Source: an uncultured Planctomycetaceae bacterium | GTDB taxonomy: Bacteria; Planctomycetota; Planctomycetia; Pirellulales; Thermoguttaceae | DNA length: 6,174 nt | NCBI GenBank assembly: GCA_947307005.1 | Contig: CAMZHY010000236.1 | Coordinates: 1-6,174 of the forward strand | Direction: 5' to 3' | Translations under genes and position numbers: made by a program | Notes under the pieces: generated by a model | What the model was told of the DNA's origin: nothing | What the model saw: the letters and a program-made list of their open reading frames with translations, nothing else | Database searches by the model: none | Shown here: in pieces, positions 1 through 6,130 of the stretch | How the letters are laid out: every line of letters begins with the position of its first letter | Numbering within the stretch: the first letter of the stretch is position 1

Positions 1-155
1 TTTGGACGACAATTTTACTCTTTCTATCGCCGTCGTTTATGTAAATTGATTCAGAAAAGCGCTAGTTTTTTTTCAGAAAGTCAAAGGAAAAGAAAAAAGT
101 AAAAACGGCAAACATAGCAAAGATAGGAAACCACACTAAGAGCAGAGCCGCCGCT
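1..155. other. AT-rich intergenic stretch without a gene
   Basis: No open reading frame here looks like a real protein on either strand, and no tRNA or other structured RNA is recognisable. The + strand becomes very A-rich between about 75 and 130, with runs of three to six A's. There is a T8 run at 66-73. The octamer TTCAGAAA occurs twice, at 50-57 and 72-79, 22 bp apart. A tail of an upstream gene or its terminator could lie here, but I see no convincing hairpin followed by a T run; the short palindrome AGCGCT before the T8 run is too small to count on. Confidence 0.6.
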
Positions 156-172
156 AAAAAAGTCCGAAAAAA
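156..172 (+). promoter_or_regulatory. UP-element-like pair of phased A-tracts
   Basis: Two A6 runs at 156-161 and 167-172 have centres 11 bp apart, about one helical turn, directly upstream of the -35 hexamer at 179. If transcription starts near 213, they fall at about -57 to -52 and -46 to -41. These match the distal and proximal UP subsites bound by the alpha-subunit C-terminal domains of RNA polymerase in well-studied bacteria. The sequence and spacing are seen directly; the function is inferred. Confidence 0.5.
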
Positions 173-178
173 TCGATA

Positions 179-206
179 TTGACCTCAGCGCGTCATTTTC
201 TATAAT
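179..206 (+). promoter_or_regulatory. Sigma-70 type promoter of dnaG (and probably rpoD)
   Basis: The -35 hexamer TTGACC (179-184) matches five of six consensus bases. After a 16-nt spacer comes a perfect TATAAT -10 hexamer (201-206). Transcription would start around 212-215, giving a leader of roughly 140 nt before the dnaG ATG at 354. No extended -10 TG is present. This is the only strong housekeeping-type promoter I can see in the window. Because there is none in front of the sigma gene, it probably serves both genes. Confidence 0.8.
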
Positions 207-340
207 CCGATAGTCCCGAGAAACGCGCCGATTGAAAGCGAAACGCTTTTTACCGCGTATTTCTCCGAGTCAGACGGGTTTTACACGCGATCAAGGACGC
301 CTTCGCGAACGTCTTAAAAAATTATTTACGAAATTTGCCG

Positions 341-348
341 GGAGAGAG
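341..348 (+). promoter_or_regulatory. Ribosome binding site of dnaG
   Basis: The purine run GGAGAGAG is complementary to the 16S rRNA 3' end; its GGAGAG core ends 7 nt before the ATG at 354. An in-frame TAA at 315-317, with no other usable start after it, fixes this ATG as the dnaG start. Confidence 0.75.
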
Positions 349-353
349 AAATC

Positions 354-2573
354 ATGGCGGGGTTCGGCGGCGAATTCGATCAACGCGAAGAGATTCGCGA
401 CGCGATTGATATCGTCGACCTCGTCGGACGTTACGTGTCGTTGCGCCGTCAGGGCGCCAATTACGTCGGCAAATGTCCGTGGCACGACGACAAGCGTCCC
501 AGCCTTCAAGTCAACATGGCGCGTCAGACCTTTAAATGCTGGGTCTGCAATATTGGCGGCGACGTTTTCTCTTTTATCATGCGGATTGAGAACGTCGATT
601 TCAAGGAATCGATGCAGATTCTGGCCGAGATGGCGGGAATCGAACTCAGGAAGCCCAAGCCTCGCGTCGGCGGCGCGCCCGCGCCGAGACTGCCCTTAGA
701 GCAAGGAGGAAACGTCGACGGCGCCGCTCCCGCGATCCAAGGTTACGCGCCGAAAGAGATTACGAAGACGTCTCTTTATCGCGCGATGGAATGGCTTTCG
801 GGCAAATACCGCGACGCGTTCCTGCATTCGCCGGAGGCGGAAGAGGCGCGACGCTACGTTCGCGAACGCGGAATATCGGACCAGTCGTCGGAGCGCTATC
901 AGATAGGGTACGCGCCGATGGACTACGACGCGGTTCTCAACTGGATCGGCGGCGACCGCAACCGCGTCAGGGCGCTGGAGACGGCGGGGGTTCTCGCGTA
1001 TCGCGAAGAACTCGACGAACACGGACGCGCCAAAGCGCGCCCCCAGTACGCGTCGACGCCGAAACTGACCGACGCGGAACGTCGTCGTTATTACGATCGA
1101 TTTCGCGGCAGACTGATCTTTCCGATTCGCGACGTCCAGGATCGCGTCGTCGCCTTCGGCGGTCGTCTCCTTCCGAACACGACGCTCAAGAGCGACGCGA
1201 AGTACGTGAACTCGCCGGAAACGCCGATCTTTCACAAATCGAAGATGCTGTACGGTCTCGACCTAGCGCGTCAGGCGATCCGCGTGTCGAACTCGGTCGT
1301 CGTCACGGAGGGCTATACGGACTGCATTATAACGTCGCAGTTTGGCTTTGAGAACGTCGTGGCGGTTCTCGGCACGGCGCTCGGCGCGGAACACGTGAAG
1401 ATTCTCAAGCGATTCGCGTCGAAAACGACGCTGCTCCTCGACGGCGACGAAGCGGGCCAAAAGCGCGCGAAAGAGGTTTTGCGCTTTTTTGTGGAGCAAG
1501 GCGCCGACATGCGCGTTCTCACGCTCCCCGACAACGACGATCCCTGCGAGTTCCTGCTCAAACACGGCGCCGAGCCCTTTCGTCAGCTGCTCAAGAACGA
1601 GTCGATCGACGCGCTCGACCACGCGTTTAACGCGGCGACGGCGGGAATCGACCTTGACGACGACCTCGTCGGATCCGCAAGAGCGCTCGATTCGCTCCTC
1701 GAAATCGTCGCGCTCGCGCCCATCGACCGTCAGACGACCGACGATTCGGCGCGCATTCGCGTCGTCAAAACGCTTCAACGGTTAGCGACGCGATTCCGCG
1801 TAAGCGAAGAGGAAATTCGGCGCCAGCTTCAGGAAAAACGCGCCCAAGCGCGTTCCAACGCGGAACGCGCCGAAGAACGCGAAGCGCGTTACGCGGCGCG
1901 ACTGCGCGACGCGGAGCCGCAAGACGCCGAGCAGGCGTCGTTAGAGAACAGGATCGCGCTTTTCCGTAAGGACTGGTGCTATCCCGTCGCGGGACCGGAC
2001 GGCGAGACGGACGAGCAGCTTCGCTCGCTGTTTCCCCCCTTTGAATCGAGCCTATGGGGCGACCGCCGTTTCATGCCCAGCGCGCTTGAACGCGAGTACC
2101 TCGAATTCTGGCTGACCGATCCCAGCGTTTTTAAAAACCTCGTCGCAAAGATCGACGGAGAAGCGCTGCGTTCCCCGATCGCGCGCCAGATCGACCTCCT
2201 TGCGCGCGACTCCCTTGAGCGCGGCGAAGACCCCAGTTTCGAAAGCGTCATGCTGCGTTACGAGGACGATAGGATGAAATCGTTCCTCATCGAGTTAGAC
2301 GAATCCGCCGTCGAAAAGGGACTTCCCGAGGTCGCGAGAGATCCGGAACGCAGAGCGGCGCTTTTGGACGAAATCGTCGCGGGCTTCGAACGCGCCCAGT
2401 TCGAACGCGAGATTCCGAAAAAGATCGGCGCGTTGCGCGAAAAGGACGCCACGCCGAAAGAGCGATTGCAGGCGCTTTTGGATTTGCGACAAGAGCGACT
2501 GAAAATGCAGCGAAAGACCTCCGAGCGGAACGACTCCGAAGCCGACCAACCCATCGGCGAGAGTCCGGAATAA
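354..2573 (+). CDS. dnaG: DNA primase DnaG
   Basis: DnaG makes the short RNA primers that start each Okazaki fragment at the replication fork, working with the replicative helicase DnaB. This 739-residue protein shows the full bacterial architecture. The N-terminal CHC2 zinc finger has ligands C41, H44, C62 and C65 in the canonical C-x2-H-x17-C-x2-C spacing. The core follows, with RLIFPIRD (253-260) and the NSPETPIFHKSKMLYGL block (286-302). The TOPRIM catalytic site has E319 (EGY) and D363/D365 (DGD), aligning by eye with E. coli E265, D309 and D311. A charged helical linker (about 484-530) leads to a divergent C-terminal helicase-binding region. It is longer than E. coli DnaG (581 aa), partly through a poorly conserved stretch at 101-138 and an insertion at about 217-245. 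It sits 220 bp upstream of the sigma gene, as in the macromolecular synthesis operon. The product call is firm; the C-terminal domain boundary is approximate. Confidence 0.97.
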   Translation: MAGFGGEFDQREEIRDAIDIVDLVGRYVSLRRQGANYVGKCPWHDDKRPSLQVNMARQTFKCWVCNIGGDVFSFIMRIENVDFKESMQILAEMAGIELRKPKPRVGGAPAPRLPLEQGGNVDGAAPAIQGYAPKEITKTSLYRAMEWLSGKYRDAFLHSPEAEEARRYVRERGISDQSSERYQIGYAPMDYDAVLNWIGGDRNRVRALETAGVLAYREELDEHGRAKARPQYASTPKLTDAERRRYYDRFRGRLIFPIRDVQDRVVAFGGRLLPNTTLKSDAKYVNSPETPIFHKSKMLYGLDLARQAIRVSNSVVVTEGYTDCIITSQFGFENVVAVLGTALGAEHVKILKRFASKTTLLLDGDEAGQKRAKEVLRFFVEQGADMRVLTLPDNDDPCEFLLKHGAEPFRQLLKNESIDALDHAFNAATAGIDLDDDLVGSARALDSLLEIVALAPIDRQTTDDSARIRVVKTLQRLATRFRVSEEEIRRQLQEKRAQARSNAERAEEREARYAARLRDAEPQDAEQASLENRIALFRKDWCYPVAGPDGETDEQLRSLFPPFESSLWGDRRFMPSALEREYLEFWLTDPSVFKNLVAKIDGEALRSPIARQIDLLARDSLERGEDPSFESVMLRYEDDRMKSFLIELDESAVEKGLPEVARDPERRAALLDEIVAGFERAQFEREIPKKIGALREKDATPKERLQALLDLRQERLKMQRKTSERNDSEADQPIGESPE

Positions 2574-2781
2574 AATCGGAAAAAAAATCGAACAACGCGC
2601 TAAATCGCGCGAGTTCGCGCGTAAAACCCAATAAGGCGCGAGTTCGTTCGTTTTAACGCAACCCCAACCCCCTTGGCGGCCCGATCTTCACACGATCGAG
2701 CTTTTCCCTCCCAACTCGTACGTCGGCGCGTCGACCGCCTTGAACGACCCCGTTTCAGGCGAACCCCAGCGCGTCGTCAAT
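2574..2781. other. dnaG-rpoD intergenic spacer
   Basis: This gap contains no supportable gene and no convincing -35/-10 pair on the + strand. It holds a perfect GC-rich palindrome at 2606-2621 (two 7-nt arms around GT), without the T run of a classical terminator. The 11-mer GCGCGAGTTCG occurs at 2607-2617 and again at 2636-2646. A C-rich patch at about 2660-2673 is followed by a weak 5-bp hairpin at 2682-2698. Open reading continues upstream of the sigma start to a TTG at 2740, but that start has no good ribosome binding site. The most likely reading is that dnaG and the sigma gene are cotranscribed, with the hairpins acting on stability or read-through; this is inference. Confidence 0.5.
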
Positions 2782-2788
2782 AAGGAGA
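2782..2788 (+). promoter_or_regulatory. Ribosome binding site deciding the sigma factor start
   Basis: AAGGAGA is a near-perfect Shine-Dalgarno sequence; its last G (2787) is 6 nt before the GTG at 2794. The longer in-frame alternative, a TTG at 2740, has no comparable site, so the GTG is preferred. A later in-frame ATG at 2821 is possible but also lacks such a site. Confidence 0.8.
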
Positions 2789-2793
2789 ACCCT

Positions 2794-4524
2794 GTGAAAA
2801 ATTCCCGGAAAAACGACGGCATGTCGTTGTTTTCAAACTTGGTTTCGCGTCGCGACGGCGTCACCCAATGCGGCAAACTCCAAGTCAACGTTCCCCGTGA
2901 ACTCGACGAAAAAGCTTCTAACGAATTTAAGCGCGCGCTCGCGCGCCGAGCGGCGGGATTCGTCGACGACCTCGAAAATGAAGAGGAGTACGAAGAAGAA
3001 GAAGGCGCGCTCTTCGACGGTTTGGACGAAGAATACGGCGACGAGTTCGCCGAAGTTTGCGAAATCGACGTCGAAGACGACTATGAGTCCGGGGACGAGC
3101 TCGGAAACGATCCTCACGGCGTCGATCCGCTCCGTTCCTACATGCGCGAGTTGAGCCGCATGCCCGTCCTCAGCGCCGAACGCGAACTCGCCATTGCGAA
3201 ATGCATCGACGTCAAACGGCGTCATTACCAGCGCGTTCTCTTCGAGTCCCCCGTCGCCATTCGCCACTTCGTCCGTATTCTCGACTCCTTCTTGAAGGGC
3301 GACGCCGCTTTCGACCGAACCTTCGAGTCGACTCCGAAAAAACGCGAAGCGAGGGTTGACGAGATTCTCCGCATGACCCCGACGCACCTGAGAACGCTCC
3401 ACGCGACTCTCGACCTGATCGAGGAAATCGATTACCGTCAACGCGCGATTCTCAGCGAACTGGAGGACGTCGCGTCCCCGGCGCGGAAAGAAGAGCTGAT
3501 CCAAGAGAAAAATCGCCTGAACGGGCGCGCGGCCGCCGCGCGTCGCCATGCGGCGGCGATTCTTGAAGAATTCCGTTGGAAGCTCGATCATCTCCGCGAC
3601 GCGCTCCACAGAATGCAGGACGTTTCCAATCGTATCGACGATCTCGCGCGCGAAATGGCGGGGGTCGCTTTCCAAGATCGTTCGATCGAACGTCGCCAAA
3701 AGCGCGCCGCGGAAATGGAAGAATTGCGACTTCTCATTTGCGAGGCCCCGGAAATCTTTGAAAAGCGCCTCGAAAGAATCAAACGATTCAGCTACGACTA
3801 TGAAGAGGCGTGCAATCTCTTGACGAAGCACAATCTCCGACTCGTCGTCTCCATCGCCAAACGCTACAAGGGACGCGGACTCGGTTTCCAAGAATTGATC
3901 CAAGAAGGAAACCTCGGCGTCATGCACGCCGTCGAAAAATTCGAGTGGCGACAGGGCAACAAATTCTCTACTTACGCGACGCACTGGATTCGTCAGGCGA
4001 TCTCTCGCGCGCTTTCGGAACACACCAATCCGATTCACGTTCCGATGCACATGAACGAAAATCTCGCGAAGATTCGCAATATTCAGCGGGAAGAAGCGAG
4101 TCGCACCGGTCGCGAACTCACCGTTGAAGAGATCGCCAAACGAGCCGACATGAGCGTTAAAGACGTCTCGCTCGCGCTGCGCGCCGGCAGTCCTCTCGTC
4201 AGCCTCACGCAACCTTTCAGCGAGACGGACGACGGCGGCAGCATCGTCGACGTCGTCCCCGATCGTAAAGCGGCGCGTCCGGACGCGGACGCGGATCGCG
4301 AATATCTGCGCCGTTTGATTAAACAGGCGCTCAAGAAGCTGCCGCCTCGCGAACGCGAAGTCATCTCGCTTCGTTACGGACTTCACAACGGCTACGACTA
4401 CACGCTCGAGGAGATCGGCAGACTGCTCGGCGTGACCCGCGAGCGCGTCCGTCAAATCGAAGCGAAGGCGATCGAGAAGCTGCGCAACTGCGGAATCTTC
4501 GGCAACGTCGTCGAGAGTCTCTAG
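2794..4524 (+). CDS. rpoD: RNA polymerase sigma-70 family sigma factor (RpoD/SigA-like)
   Basis: This 576-residue protein (counted from the GTG start) directs RNA polymerase to -10/-35 promoters. In order it has a very acidic N-terminal segment (58-106: 26 Asp/Glu and no Lys/Arg), region 1.2 (about 111-140, DPLRSYMREL), a long charged helical non-conserved region (about 141-335), regions 2.1-2.4 (338-410, with NLRLVVSIAKRY, LIQEGNLG and KFSTYAT), region 3 (411-495) and region 4 (513-570). The -35-reading helix has R549, E550, R553 and Q554, matching E. coli R584, E585, R588 and Q589. H419 and E422 match the extended -10 residues H455 and E458. Odd features are THWIRQAIS where E. coli has TWWIRQAIT, and TNPIHVPMHM where E. 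coli has RTIRIPVHM. Position after dnaG and the intact region 1.2 argue for the housekeeping sigma; a group 2 paralogue cannot be excluded. No promoter of its own is seen. Confidence 0.9.
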   Translation: MKNSRKNDGMSLFSNLVSRRDGVTQCGKLQVNVPRELDEKASNEFKRALARRAAGFVDDLENEEEYEEEEGALFDGLDEEYGDEFAEVCEIDVEDDYESGDELGNDPHGVDPLRSYMRELSRMPVLSAERELAIAKCIDVKRRHYQRVLFESPVAIRHFVRILDSFLKGDAAFDRTFESTPKKREARVDEILRMTPTHLRTLHATLDLIEEIDYRQRAILSELEDVASPARKEELIQEKNRLNGRAAAARRHAAAILEEFRWKLDHLRDALHRMQDVSNRIDDLAREMAGVAFQDRSIERRQKRAAEMEELRLLICEAPEIFEKRLERIKRFSYDYEEACNLLTKHNLRLVVSIAKRYKGRGLGFQELIQEGNLGVMHAVEKFEWRQGNKFSTYATHWIRQAISRALSEHTNPIHVPMHMNENLAKIRNIQREEASRTGRELTVEEIAKRADMSVKDVSLALRAGSPLVSLTQPFSETDDGGSIVDVVPDRKAARPDADADREYLRRLIKQALKKLPPREREVISLRYGLHNGYDYTLEEIGRLLGVTRERVRQIEAKAIEKLRNCGIFGNVVESL

Positions 4525-4571
4525 GCGCGGATTGGGCGGATAACGATCGGCCGTCCCAACTATTCCGCGTC

Positions 4572-4618
4572 AAAAGGGCGCGATCGGTTCAACCCGCCGA
4601 TCGCGCCTTTCCGTTTTT
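4572..4618. terminator. Bidirectional intrinsic terminator between rpoD and mtaB
   Basis: An 11-bp perfect stem, GGCGCGATCGG (4577-4587) with CCGATCGCGCC (4597-4607), closes a 9-nt loop and extends by a G-U and two A-U pairs to about 4574-4610. On the + strand a T5 run follows at 4614-4618; on the - strand the stem is followed by TTTT (complement of 4572-4575). It lies between two convergent genes, 47 bp after the sigma stop and 27 bp beyond the mtaB stop, so it can end transcription from both sides. Confidence 0.85.
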
Positions 4619-4644
4619 CGCGTTTTCGAGACCGACGTTCTATT

Positions 4645-6045
4645 CTAGACAAGCTCGCCGGAGAAGACGTCGCCGTCGAGTCCGACGAGGCGGACCGTCG
4701 CCACGTCGCCGCAATTGACGATCTCGCGATCCTTGCCCTTGATAACGACTTCAAAGTATCGGTCCGTCGTTCCGCGCGCGACGGGCGGCGCGAGCGCGGC
4801 GCGTTCGACGTCTTCAATCACGACGCGCGCTTCGCGTCCGACGAATCGTTGGGCGAATTTTCGTCGCTCCTCGCGGGCGACCTCGCCGAGTCGCGCCGCG
4901 CGCTCTTTCTTAACTTCGGGCGCGATTTGATTGTCCATTCGCGCCGCCAGCGTTCCGGGTCGGGCGCTGAATCGAAACGCGTGAACTCTTGCGAAGCCGA
5001 CTTCGCGGACGACCTCGAGCGTCCTTTCAAACTGACGTTCCGTTTCGCCGGGAAACCCGACGATCACGTCGGTCGTAATCGCCGCGTCGGGGATAAGCTC
5101 GTAAATCTCGCGGCATTTGTCGATGTACGCGCCGCTCGGCCAGCGTCGACGCATGGCGCGAAGAACGTCGTCGTCGCCGCTTTGCATGGAAAGATGAAAG
5201 TGCGGGCAGATTGTCGACGGCGCGTTGGCGACGACGCGCAGCATTTTCTCAGAAACCTCGACCGCTTCGAGACTTCCGAGACGATAGCGCATTTGCGGAA
5301 GGTCGAGCGCCGCGAGTTTGTCAAGGAGTTCCGCAAGACCAAAGCGTCGATCCTCGGGAACCGCCTCTTGACGCGCGAGGTATTGTCCGAGGGACATGGG
5401 GCGCGACCCCGGCTCGAATCCGCCGTTGCGAGCGTCGTCAATCTCTTGGCTCGTCGGAGGATAGAGGTCGAGGCCGTAATGACCTAGATGTATTCCCGTA
5501 AGGACGATTTCACGGTAGCCGTTGGCGGAGAGGGTTCGCGCTTCGTCGAGAATATCGTCGGGGCGGCGGCTTTCAAGATAAGGGCGCGTCCTTGGAATCA
5601 CGCAGTACGCGCAGCCGACCCGGCAGCCGTCCTGGATTTTAACGTAAGCGCGTTGACGCTCCGCCAGACGCCCCACGCCTCGGGGAATATGTTCCAGCCC
5701 GCGTTCGCGCAAAAAATCGGGCAGCCGACGTTTATCGGGGACGACTTGAACGACGTTCGGGAGCGCCGCGACGCGGTCGGGATCCGACGCCGCGTAGCAC
5801 CCGACGACGACGATCTCGGCGTTCGGATGCGTTTTCGCAAAGCGCGCGATCAACTTGCGACTCTTCGCGTCGCTCTCCGCCGTGACGGAACACGTGTTGA
5901 CGAGAACGAGATCGACGTCGTCGTCGGGAATCTTGGCGTTTGGATCGTCGGCGTCTTCCCACCCGTTGAGCAGAAACGCGGAACGGAGCCACTCTGTTTC
6001 ATACTGATTGACTTTGCAACCTAACGTCGCGGTTTTAAAGCGCAT
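4645..6045 (-). CDS. mtaB: tRNA (t6A37) methylthiotransferase MtaB
   Basis: MtaB is a radical-SAM enzyme that adds a methylthio group to C2 of N6-threonylcarbamoyladenosine at position 37 of ANN-reading tRNAs, giving ms2t6A and steadying codon pairing. The 466-residue protein opens with TLGCKVNQYETE, the signature of the MiaB/MtaB N-terminal domain. C10, C52 (NTC) and C83 (GCY) are its auxiliary 4Fe-4S ligands. C141, C145 and C148 form the CxxxCxxC radical-SAM cluster. LTGIH (182-186), QSG (288-290) and VIVGFPGETE (327-336) are family motifs, and a TRAM RNA-binding domain occupies about 403-466. TLGCKVN and LTGIH fit the MtaB branch better than MiaB or RimO. A roughly 38-residue insertion at about 193-236 is unusual. 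The ATG at 6045 is the only standard start in frame before the window edge; its nearest Shine-Dalgarno-like AAGGA is 14 nt away, which is long. It is convergent with rpoD. Confidence 0.93.
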   Translation of the reverse strand: MRFKTATLGCKVNQYETEWLRSAFLLNGWEDADDPNAKIPDDDVDLVLVNTCSVTAESDAKSRKLIARFAKTHPNAEIVVVGCYAASDPDRVAALPNVVQVVPDKRRLPDFLRERGLEHIPRGVGRLAERQRAYVKIQDGCRVGCAYCVIPRTRPYLESRRPDDILDEARTLSANGYREIVLTGIHLGHYGLDLYPPTSQEIDDARNGGFEPGSRPMSLGQYLARQEAVPEDRRFGLAELLDKLAALDLPQMRYRLGSLEAVEVSEKMLRVVANAPSTICPHFHLSMQSGDDDVLRAMRRRWPSGAYIDKCREIYELIPDAAITTDVIVGFPGETERQFERTLEVVREVGFARVHAFRFSARPGTLAARMDNQIAPEVKKERAARLGEVAREERRKFAQRFVGREARVVIEDVERAALAPPVARGTTDRYFEVVIKGKDREIVNCGDVATVRLVGLDGDVFSGELV

Positions 6046-6078
6046 GATTTTTCATTATTCCTTAACGGTCGTCGGGGG

Positions 6079-6104
6079 GAAGACGGGCGGACAAGAGCGT
6101 CTTC
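6079..6104. repeat. Inverted repeat in the mtaB upstream region
   Basis: GAAGACG (6079-6085) and CGTCTTC (6098-6104) form a perfect 7-bp inverted repeat around a 12-nt loop, 34 bp upstream of the mtaB start. On the - strand it is followed by a C-rich run, not a T run, so it is not a classical terminator for the upstream gene. It could be a leader hairpin or a protein-binding site, or chance in GC-rich DNA. Confidence 0.35.
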
Positions 6105-6130
6105 GGCGGTCGCCGCGACGGCGGCGATTA

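Noticed and set aside
232..699. 155-residue + strand frame starting with TTG in the dnaG leader and overlapping dnaG
   Set aside because: No ribosome binding site precedes it, its composition is Arg/Ser-rich as expected of a shifted frame, and most of it lies inside the real dnaG frame.
2606..2627. Palindrome after dnaG as an intrinsic terminator
   Set aside because: The hairpin is followed by TAAAAC on the + strand, with no T run, and the downstream sigma gene has no promoter of its own that I can find.
2682..2705. Small hairpin CGATC/GATCG before TTTT as an attenuator upstream of the sigma gene
   Set aside because: The stem has only 5 bp and the T run is four bases and separated from the stem; too weak to annotate.
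2740..2793. TTG at 2740 as the sigma factor start, adding 18 residues
   Set aside because: It has no Shine-Dalgarno sequence, while the in-frame GTG at 2794 has AAGGAGA at ideal spacing.
2833..4455. 540-residue open reading frame on the - strand, antisense to the sigma gene
   Set aside because: It is in exact complementary codon register with the sigma gene and exists because TTA, CTA and TCA codons are avoided. Its translation shows no family motif, and the + strand frame is an unmistakable sigma factor.
4849..6024. Two long + strand frames (4849-5487 and 5488-6024) opposite mtaB
   Set aside because: Both are in complementary codon register to mtaB, and mtaB has all its cluster cysteines and motifs. 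They are codon-bias shadows.
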